A DNA stretch of 42,402 nt from Christiangramia lutea. Its GTDB lineage: Bacteria; Bacteroidota; Bacteroidia; Flavobacteriales; Flavobacteriaceae. A program made the translations under genes and the position numbers. How positions within the stretch are numbered: the first letter of the stretch is position 1; the number at the start of each line of letters is the position of its first letter. This document shows positions 35,354 through 41,796 of the stretch, one piece after another. The stretch is taken from contig NZ_JAKVTV010000007.1 of NCBI RefSeq assembly GCF_022489035.1, positions 1-42,402 of the forward strand, written 5' to 3'. The notes beneath the pieces were generated by a model. That model was not told where the DNA came from and searched no databases. It was given only the letters and a program-made list of their open reading frames with translations.

Positions 35354-36646
35354 ATGAAACATTTTTTAATCGCATTTCTATTATTATTTGTTCATCAAAT
35401 CCAAGCTCAAAATAACAAAACTGTTGAATGGATAAATAGCAACCTGATAGAAATTGAAAATTCAGATCCCGACACTTATCTTGCATCATTTGACAAAAAT
35501 ATTCCTGAGAAATTTCAGAATGCAAAAATTTTTGGTTTTGGAGAAACCACACATCATGGTAAAGAATTTTTCGATATCAAAGCAAAGTTTTTCAAATACT
35601 TAGTGAAAGAAGAAAATGTAAAAGCATTTTTAATGGAAGAATCTTATATCGCAGAATTAGGTATTAATGAATGGATTAGCGGTGGAAAAGGTGATATAAA
35701 AACTATAGCTAAGAATTTTAGCATTAATCCCTGGCATACCTTGGAAGTTGTAAATCTTTTGCAATGGATGAGGAATTATAATTTAAATAAGAGAAAAGAT
35801 GAACAAATTCGCTTTTATGGAATAGATATTCAGGTAGTGACTGATATAAATGAGAGGATACGCAGATTTGTAAAAAAATATAATTTGCCAGTCAATGACG
35901 ATTTGCTTTCAATCACTGATGAAAGTGTAAATAAGAAAATTGACTACAAAAATATATCCTCGAAATGGGCAGATGAGAAAAATCCTAAACTTCGTGAGTT
36001 AAAGCAAATAATCGTAGAGTCAGAATCTACTATAACTGATATTGAGGAATTCAAAGATATTATAAGAGCTATTGAATATTTAATAGATTACAATTTCTAT
36101 ATTCAAAATCCTACGAGTCAAATTCGAGATTTGAAAATGTTCGAAAATGCCAAATATATAATTGAGAATAATACTCAAAATGGAAAAGCATTTATCTGGG
36201 CACACAATGAACATATTAATAATCTAGAAATGTTGTCTTATGGAAGTGGCTGGACTAATTTAGGTGCGCATTTAAAAAATTATTATAAAGAGAATTATTA
36301 CAGTGTAGGATTCGATTTCGGAATTGGTGATTTAAGAGGTTATATTGTCGAAAAAAACAAACCTAATCATTGGGGAGTTTATACGATAAATGAACCTTTT
36401 AAAAGGACATATTCAGAAACATTAATAAAGGCAAACAAAGACATCTATTTTATAGAAATGGATAAAGCAACAAAAGATAATTCAATAGATTTTTTTAGTA
36501 AAAAAATAAAACAATTAATACTAGGAGGACCGGGTTTCAATCCTAAAGATTATCATTTAATCAATAAAAAGTTTTCAGAAATGTATGATGGATTAATTTT
36601 CATAAAAAGAATTACAGTTCCAAACTATAAATTAAATAGTACATAA
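35354..36646 (+). CDS. exported erythromycin-esterase-like hydrolase (paralogue)
   Basis: Cassette 40, 430 aa, ATG 35354. Sec signal to about residue 19 (IQAQ). Ere motifs are kept: GFGETTHHGKEFF, MEESY, YGIDIQ and WAHNEHINN. Clearly homologous to 3489-4775 but well diverged, so this is an old duplication or separate acquisition rather than a recent copy. Its downstream site (41) is a degenerate type B, whereas the paralogue has type A. Confidence 0.87.
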   Translation: MKHFLIAFLLLFVHQIQAQNNKTVEWINSNLIEIENSDPDTYLASFDKNIPEKFQNAKIFGFGETTHHGKEFFDIKAKFFKYLVKEENVKAFLMEESYIAELGINEWISGGKGDIKTIAKNFSINPWHTLEVVNLLQWMRNYNLNKRKDEQIRFYGIDIQVVTDINERIRRFVKKYNLPVNDDLLSITDESVNKKIDYKNISSKWADEKNPKLRELKQIIVESESTITDIEEFKDIIRAIEYLIDYNFYIQNPTSQIRDLKMFENAKYIIENNTQNGKAFIWAHNEHINNLEMLSYGSGWTNLGAHLKNYYKENYYSVGFDFGIGDLRGYIVEKNKPNHWGVYTINEPFKRTYSETLIKANKDIYFIEMDKATKDNSIDFFSKKIKQLILGGPGFNPKDYHLINKKFSEMYDGLIFIKRITVPNYKLNST

Positions 36647-36657
36647 AAACTTTGCAC

Positions 36658-36783
36658 AACATCGGTTATCGCAAATACCGGGCAATAGAGTAAAAAGTGA
36701 TATTTTAGAGACCAAGTAACAAAACAACTAAGCCGACAAGAACGCGTCCCTACTCCACGCTACTTGCGTTAACCAAGACCGTT
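36658..36783 (+). repeat. attC-like site 41 (divergent type B, degenerate)
   Basis: 126 bp and the most divergent site. It reads CGGTTATCGCAA with no extrahelical base, and the right arm TTGCGTTAACC leaves a T-T mismatch. It closes cassette 40 (TTGTGCAAA and TTTGCACAA). Confidence 0.88.
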
Positions 36784-36799
36784 GTAGCGCATATTTACA

Positions 36800-37327
36800 A
36801 TGAAAAATTTGATTTACTATTTATTCTTAATCCTATTGATTATTAGCTGCCAGGAAAATAATCCCAAAAGGGGTAAATCAGATTTCCACTTAAAAAATGA
36901 CTATGCAGAGCTGACTTCTAAAATGACAAATTTAGATACAGTTAAAATTTCTACAGATTTATCGATTTGTGGTTGGGATAGGCAGGAAACTATTCAACTG
37001 ACAAAATCAAATGATAGCTTAGAAGTTCAATTAACTATAAATGATGTAGAGTTTGGAAATAGTAATCAAATAGTAAAACTAAGTTCAAAAAATTCAAATT
37101 GGAATATTGACAGCTTTTTAATTGAAAATCAAAACAGAATTGGAACTCAGAACAATGAATCTTTTTTAAGAATGATTGTTTCTAGTGATTCAGATAGCTT
37201 AAAATTATACACGGATGGATTAGTTGATGGTAATCAATTTATCGGTAATTATTACAAATTAATGTATCACATAGACCCAAAAAATGAATTTTATAAAAAT
37301 GCTGTCCAACCAGATTCGATTTTGTAA
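36800..37327 (+). CDS. lipoprotein of unknown function
   Basis: Cassette 41, 175 aa, ATG 36800. Signal peptide with lipobox IISC at about residue 17, followed by QENNPKRG. The mature part is Ser/Asn-rich and beta-like. No family recognised. Confidence 0.75.
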   Translation: MKNLIYYLFLILLIISCQENNPKRGKSDFHLKNDYAELTSKMTNLDTVKISTDLSICGWDRQETIQLTKSNDSLEVQLTINDVEFGNSNQIVKLSSKNSNWNIDSFLIENQNRIGTQNNESFLRMIVSSDSDSLKLYTDGLVDGNQFIGNYYKLMYHIDPKNEFYKNAVQPDSIL

Positions 37328-37338
37328 AAACGCACTAC

Positions 37339-37463
37339 AACAACGGTTCATCGCCAATAAGCGGCAGCGTTAGAAAGAAAATAATTAACTTGACCAACAA
37401 ACCAATACTAAGCCGACAACTCCGCGTCCCTTACTCCGCCAACTGGCGATAACCGAGACCGTT
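37339..37463 (+). repeat. attC-like site 42 (type A)
   Basis: 125 bp. It closes cassette 41 (TTGTAGCGC and GCACTACAA, one mismatch). Confidence 0.92.
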
Positions 37464-37533
37464 GGGCATAATTAGGAACAATGTCCCATTTTAAATAATA
37501 TGTCTATTTTTATCGAAAGATTAATATTAAGTG

Positions 37534-38670
37534 ATGATCCTAAAAACTTTTTCATACGAAGAATACGAAAACTCTCCCCGTTTCTGGAAACTGGAAGAAT
37601 TTAAATTAAACTCAATAAACTTAATTGTTGGAAATAACACTTCTGGAAAATCTAGAACATTAAATGTTATACATGGTTTATCCAAATTACTTTTAAGCCC
37701 AAGAATTCAGTTCAATTCGGGTACATATAATGGAATGTTTGAAACAAATCAAACGGAATACTCATATTCAGTGAAATTCGAGGATGGGAAAGTTATGTTT
37801 GAAAAAATGCTTGAAAAAGATAGAATTTTATTTGAAAGAAATGAGTCTGGAACGGGTAAAATTTTCAATTCAGACCTTAAACAGTTAATGAACTTCAAAA
37901 TTCCCCAAAATGAATTAGTTGCTTATCGGAGAGATGAAATTCAATTTCCGTATTTAGAAAATCTATTTAATTGGGCATCCAATACTAGACATTTTAGATT
38001 TTCGAAAGAACAGGAGAAGCATACATTGGCCCTAATTGATAGCAATAAAACTCCTACCGAAAGTTTTAATATGAAGGGTTCCAACCAAGCAATTGAAGTA
38101 TTTAGAAGAGCAAAGGCTCGTTACCGTGATACTTTTATAAATAATTTAATTATAGACTTTAATTCCATTGGCTACAATATTAATGATATTGATGTTGGAG
38201 TGCTTCACAGCATAAAAGTAGATGCACCTGGAGGAAACAAAGTTGTAGGGCTAAGAGTTAAAGAAAATGATAGAAATGGTCTTACCGATCAAAATGAAAT
38301 GTCAGACGGGATGTTTAGAGCTTTATCTGTATTAATCCATTATAACTATTATATTCTAGAAAAGAAGAACCTGAACATCTTAATTGATGACATTGGCGAA
38401 GGTCTTGATTTTGAGAGATCAAGTAAATTAATCCAACTTTTAATAAATAAATCCCAAACTAATAATATTCAACTATCGATGTCGACAAACGATAAATTTG
38501 TAATGAATCACACTAGTTTGGAATATTGGCAAATAATATCCAGAGAAGGTGCTAATGTTAAAATGTTTAATAAATACAATTCAAATAAAGAATTTGAAGA
38601 TTTTCGATTTACAGGATTAAACAATTTTGACTTCTTCTCTACTGATTTTTTCAAAACTGGAATGGAATAA
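37534..38670 (+). CDS. AAA ATPase of the OLD/AbiL-like type
   Basis: First gene of cassette 42, 378 aa from ATG 37534 (a GTG one codon earlier is possible). Walker A GNNTSGKS at residues 33-40, an ABC-signature-like NEMSDGMFRAL around 254-264, and Walker B LNILIDDIGEG around 280-290. This is the AAA_15/AAA_21 arrangement of SMC-like ATPases found with TOPRIM partners in OLD, Gabija and AbiL-type defence. It overlaps the next start by one base (TAATG). Defence is inferred from the pair. Confidence 0.85.
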   Translation: MILKTFSYEEYENSPRFWKLEEFKLNSINLIVGNNTSGKSRTLNVIHGLSKLLLSPRIQFNSGTYNGMFETNQTEYSYSVKFEDGKVMFEKMLEKDRILFERNESGTGKIFNSDLKQLMNFKIPQNELVAYRRDEIQFPYLENLFNWASNTRHFRFSKEQEKHTLALIDSNKTPTESFNMKGSNQAIEVFRRAKARYRDTFINNLIIDFNSIGYNINDIDVGVLHSIKVDAPGGNKVVGLRVKENDRNGLTDQNEMSDGMFRALSVLIHYNYYILEKKNLNILIDDIGEGLDFERSSKLIQLLINKSQTNNIQLSMSTNDKFVMNHTSLEYWQIISREGANVKMFNKYNSNKEFEDFRFTGLNNFDFFSTDFFKTGME

Positions 38671-39383
38671 TGGATATTAAAAAGGTTGCATTTTTCGTTG
38701 AAGGATATACGGAACAAGAATTTTTAAAAAATTTGTTAGTTGAGATTTTCGGTAAAAAAAATATCGGCGTAGAGATCAAAAATGCTCGGGGAGGATCTAA
38801 AACAGCAATTAAATATACATTGATAGAGTCCGCCGAAGTAAATGAAAATACTCAATATTTTGTTTTAATTTATAATTGTGGTGGAGATAGTGCTATAAAA
38901 TCATATATACTTGATCAAAGATCAAGTTTGATTAAATCTGGATACGTCAAAGTAATAGGATTCAGGGACGTATTTCCAGATTTTACCCGACAGGAAATTC
39001 CAAAACTAGTAAGAGGATTAAATTATAAAATTCCACAAAAAGATTTACCAATTTCATTTGTTCTTAGTGTAATGGAAATTGAAGGTTGGTTCTTAGCCGA
39101 AGAAAATCATTATTCAGAAATAGATGATTCTCTGAATCCAGATTTGGTAAATAATAATTTTGGGTTCGATCCAAGTTCGGATAATACAGAAAATATAGAT
39201 GAGCCAGCCAATAAGCTGAAAGATATTTATAATCATGTTGGAAAAACATATAAGAAAGAGAAGCCTATTATAGATCGAACCGTTAATGCATTAGATTACG
39301 GCAATTTATACTTAAATGTGAACAATAGAATACCATCATTTAAAAGTTTAATGGATGAAATCGAATTAATTTTCGTAGCCTAA
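38670..39383 (+). CDS. DUF4276 TOPRIM-like protein, partner of AAA ATPase
   Basis: Second gene of cassette 42, 237 aa. FFVEGYTEQEF places the TOPRIM-type Glu at residue 11; YNCGGDS gives Asp 73; MEIEGWFLAEE (about 135-145) is the conserved DUF4276 segment. DUF4276 proteins are TOPRIM-like and usually sit beside an AAA ATPase, so together the pair is expected to be an ATP-gated nuclease. Which nucleic acid it cuts, and whether it stops phage, are not shown by sequence. Confidence 0.83.
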   Translation: MDIKKVAFFVEGYTEQEFLKNLLVEIFGKKNIGVEIKNARGGSKTAIKYTLIESAEVNENTQYFVLIYNCGGDSAIKSYILDQRSSLIKSGYVKVIGFRDVFPDFTRQEIPKLVRGLNYKIPQKDLPISFVLSVMEIEGWFLAEENHYSEIDDSLNPDLVNNNFGFDPSSDNTENIDEPANKLKDIYNHVGKTYKKEKPIIDRTVNALDYGNLYLNVNNRIPSFKSLMDEIELIFVA

Positions 39384-39391
39384 CTATGCCC

Positions 39392-39515
39392 AACATCGGT
39401 TAATCGCAAATAACGGGTTTAGTAGAAAAACCATACTTTTAGTAACCAAGAAACAAACCGGTAAGCCGACAAGTTCGCGTCCCTACTCCCGCAACTTGCG
39501 ATAACCGTAACCGTT
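39392..39515 (+). repeat. attC-like site 43 (type B, 124 bp)
   Basis: Type B with extrahelical A. It closes cassette 42 (TTGGGCATA and TATGCCCAA; pairing continues TAGG with CCTA). Confidence 0.92.
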
Positions 39516-39558
39516 GTAGCCAATTTTATAAGATAAATTTTAGTCTAAAATTCAAAAA

Positions 39559-40092
39559 ATGAAAATCAAAATTCCTATTCTTTTCATATTAATTTTGACT
39601 TTTTCCAATTGTAAATCACCCAAGTTCTACAACGAACTTTCAAAATTTGAAAGTGAAACTGGTTTGAATTTTAAATCTTACAAATTAGTTTTAAAGGAAC
39701 TAGATAGAAAATATCAAACTTCTGATCATATAATTTTTCAATACTCACTAATACCTGAGTGGAACAGTAATGAATTTTCTGGGGTGATTTATGATGTAGA
39801 TTTAAATGAATATTATTATTTCGAAAACACTAAAAAGAAACCGAGAAGAATCATTATTAAGGAAGAATATCCTTTTCCTGAAGATAATTATTACGAATTC
39901 GTAATTGAAAATTACATGAATAGAAAAGTTGATTATTTACAAAAGTTAGGAGAATCTTCTAATCTTTCCGGAATCACATCGACAAATGTGATTTATGACA
40001 TTAACTTAAATACAGGAAATATCGATAGATTCACATACAAAGATTTTTTATTTATGGAAGGTGAACCTAAAGTAGATACTTTAAACAAATAA
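39559..40092 (+). CDS. lipoprotein of unknown function
   Basis: Cassette 43, 177 aa, ATG 39559. Signal peptide with lipobox FSNC at about residue 19. The mature part is Tyr-rich and mixed alpha/beta, with VIYDVDLNEYYYFENTKKK and VIYDINLNTGNIDRF as two similar segments. No family recognised. Confidence 0.75.
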   Translation: MKIKIPILFILILTFSNCKSPKFYNELSKFESETGLNFKSYKLVLKELDRKYQTSDHIIFQYSLIPEWNSNEFSGVIYDVDLNEYYYFENTKKKPRRIIIKEEYPFPEDNYYEFVIENYMNRKVDYLQKLGESSNLSGITSTNVIYDINLNTGNIDRFTYKDFLFMEGEPKVDTLNK

Positions 40093-40102
40093 AACTGGCA
40101 AC

Positions 40103-40227
40103 AACAACGGCTCATCGCCAATAACGGGTATCATCGAAAAAGTGTAATTTTAGAAACCAGGAAACAAAACCAATAAGCGGACAACTCCGCGTCCCAACTC
40201 CCGCAACTGGCGATAGCCGAGACCGTT
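40103..40227 (+). repeat. attC-like site 44 (type B, GGCT variant)
   Basis: 125 bp, CGGCT with AGCCG. It closes cassette 43 (TTGTAGCCA and TGGCAACAA, one A-A mismatch). Confidence 0.92.
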
Positions 40228-40245
40228 GTAGCGCATTTTTTAAAG

Positions 40246-40583
40246 ATGAATTTGATAACAAAAGAACATCTTAGAATTTTTGATCTATATGAATCAAATT
40301 CCGATTCATTAGCTAGAGTGGGCACAAAAAAAAAAATGAATTATTCAAGAATAACGATCTATTTGAGAAAATAAATGAATTAATTCATAACCAATATTTG
40401 ATAAAAAATAAATTAGCTTCTAAGAAGTTTAGCGAGGAATTAAATATTGAAATAGAAAAAAATCTAATCGATAAAAGCCTAAAAAAGCATATTGATTACT
40501 TAAGAAAAAAGTACTACGAACCTGAAAAAGAAAAAAGTATTTTTAGCTCGATAATGGATATACTTTGGGCTGCTTTTGGATAA
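40246..40583 (+). pseudogene. gene split by a frame change at an A11 run
   Basis: First gene of cassette 44. ATG 40246 opens a frame (MNLITKEHLRIFDLYESN, then ARVGTKKK) that reaches a run of 11 A at 40326-40336. The reading then fits only in the -1 frame (NELFKNNDLFEKINELIHN and on to DILWAAFG, stop at 40583). Joined, they make one coherent charged helical protein of about 112 aa. Either one A is missing (sequencing error or mutation) or the A-run is a -1 slippery site, which poly-A can be. Family not recognised. Confidence 0.65.
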
Positions 40584-40601
40584 ACACTTTTGATATTTCG
40601 A

Positions 40602-40919
40602 ATGATCAAAAAATTCCTTTCATTAATAACTATTCTTCTCAGTGGGTTAATTGCTTTTATTAATCTTCGAGAATTTTACATTATCAAAATGCTTGAGGAA
40701 ACAGAAAATTACCCGTTTGGCGGAGAAGGTCCTGTTCCCTATTATTATAAATCAAGTGAACTTTATTCTAAAGTTGTACTCGTATGGGGAATAATATTTC
40801 TAACAATTTTAATCCTTGGGATTATTACAACAATTAAAGACCAAAATAGAATTATTAGAAACCTTTTTATTATCAACCTCTTATTAATCGGTTTAAATAT
40901 TATTCAAGCATTTCTATGA
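40602..40919 (+). CDS. small three-TM membrane protein
   Basis: Second gene of cassette 44, 105 aa from ATG 40602 (an in-frame TTG at 40590 is possible). Three hydrophobic helices (about residues 4-22, 60-79 and 87-104) around a polar loop with NYPFGGEGPVPYYYKSSELYSK. It follows the frame-split gene by 18 bases, so the two are probably co-transcribed. No family recognised. Confidence 0.72.
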   Translation: MIKKFLSLITILLSGLIAFINLREFYIIKMLEETENYPFGGEGPVPYYYKSSELYSKVVLVWGIIFLTILILGIITTIKDQNRIIRNLFIINLLLIGLNIIQAFL

Positions 40920-40979
40920 TCATAAACAATAATGATTTTTATCTTCCAGTAGAAAGATAGAAGTAAAAAAACGCGCAAC

Positions 40980-41104
40980 AACAACGGTTCATCGCCAATA
41001 AGCGGCACCGTTAGTAATAAAATAATTAACTTGACCAACAAACTGATACTAAGCCGACAATACCCCGTCCCCTACTCCGCCAACTGGCGATAACCGAGAC
41101 CGTT
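40980..41104 (+). repeat. attC-like site 45 (type A)
   Basis: 125 bp, the last complete site. It closes cassette 44 (TTGTAGCGC and GCGCAACAA, one A-A mismatch; pairing continues TTTTTT with AAAAAA). Confidence 0.92.
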
Positions 41105-41129
41105 GTGCGCAAGCTAAAAAAATCCCGAA

Positions 41130-41780
41130 ATGAAGAAAATTTTAATTTTTGCTATTATTCTAATCATAAATTCAACTAACATTTTTGGCCAATCTCATAC
41201 AAAAATTAAAGTTCCACAATTTGAAGATGAATACAGTAAAACAGTTTCAGTTTTAGAAAATGGAGAAACTGATATTGATTATAAAAAGTTCAGAGAAAGC
41301 TTTTTAAAAAGTCCACAATTTAAAATAGCTAAAGAAAAAAGATCTAAGATTAATGAACTTGAAAAGGAGATTTATAAAGAAATGTCCAATTCTAATTACG
41401 AGGAAATTAAAAAGCTAACAAAAGAAATTTTAAGCATTGATTATACTAATATGAATGCTCATAAAATATTGAGACAGACATATAAAATTTTAGAGGATTC
41501 AACCAATGCTCACAAATACAAAACAATCCAATTCGGACTTTTAAAATCAATAGTAAATAATGGAGATGGTAAAACTTGCGAAACTGCCTGGCCTGTAATT
41601 CAAGTTTCTGAGGAATATTTTATTTTAGATATGCTCGATTCCGAATTAATAGAACAAAAAGTTGATAACAATGGAGGTATGTGTGATAAAATGAAAGTGG
41701 TAAATAGCGAGGGAGAAAAATCCACCTACTATTTTGAAATTAGTAAAGTATTTGAGGGAAGGAAAAATTTGGAACAATGA
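41130..41780 (+). CDS. DUF4919 family exported protein
   Basis: Cassette 45, 216 aa, ATG 41130. Sec signal to about residue 21 (IFGQ). IDYKKFRESFLKSPQF, NMNAHKILRQTYKIL and the C-terminal GDGKTCETAWPVIQVSEEYFIL and YYFEISKVFEG match DUF4919, a Bacteroidota family of exported proteins without known function. The cassette end is intact, but its site has been broken by the IS element. Confidence 0.85.
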   Translation: MKKILIFAIILIINSTNIFGQSHTKIKVPQFEDEYSKTVSVLENGETDIDYKKFRESFLKSPQFKIAKEKRSKINELEKEIYKEMSNSNYEEIKKLTKEILSIDYTNMNAHKILRQTYKILEDSTNAHKYKTIQFGLLKSIVNNGDGKTCETAWPVIQVSEEYFILDMLDSELIEQKVDNNGGMCDKMKVVNSEGEKSTYYFEISKVFEGRKNLEQ

Positions 41781-41791
41781 CGCCAGCGCAC

Positions 41792-41796
41792 AACAA
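41792..41796 (+). repeat. truncated attC-like site 46
   Basis: The end of cassette 45 (GCGCACAA, complement of its start TTGTGCGC) is followed by the AAC core and AA, then the conserved CGGTTC is replaced by AGAACTAAGG. Only five bases of the site remain, so the junction with the insertion sequence lies between 41796 and 41797. Confidence 0.8.

Larger units (their letters stand above)
1..41796 (+). mobile_element. integron-type gene-cassette array, 45 complete cassettes
   Basis: Forty-five directly repeated sites of about 125 bp alternate with unrelated genes, and a 46th site is truncated. Each cassette begins TTNNNNNN just after the G of CCGTT and ends with the reverse complement of those bases followed by AAC. 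This is the signature of circular cassettes recombined at a common core. Sites are more GC-rich than the AT-rich genes. In known integrons (intI, attI, cassettes with attC) the integrase lies beside the first cassette, so here it should be left of the window. No recombinase gene is visible inside. The core is looser than canonical GTTRRRY, since only GTT is constant, so an atypical IntI or another tyrosine recombinase is possible. Confidence 0.88.

Noticed and set aside
6-41104. CRISPR array
   Set aside because: The repeats are regularly oriented, but they are 125 bp long and the intervals (about 0.2-2 kb) are protein-coding genes, not uniform short spacers. No cas genes are present.
6-41104. 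REP/MITE-type dispersed repeats or transposon ends
   Set aside because: All copies share one orientation and alternate strictly with genes. There are no target-site duplications; instead the two ends of each intervening segment are complementary to each other.
6-41104. tRNA or other structured RNA genes in the repeats
   Set aside because: The fold is a long imperfect hairpin with R and L boxes, without cloverleaf or CCA features, and the end arms belong to different cassettes.
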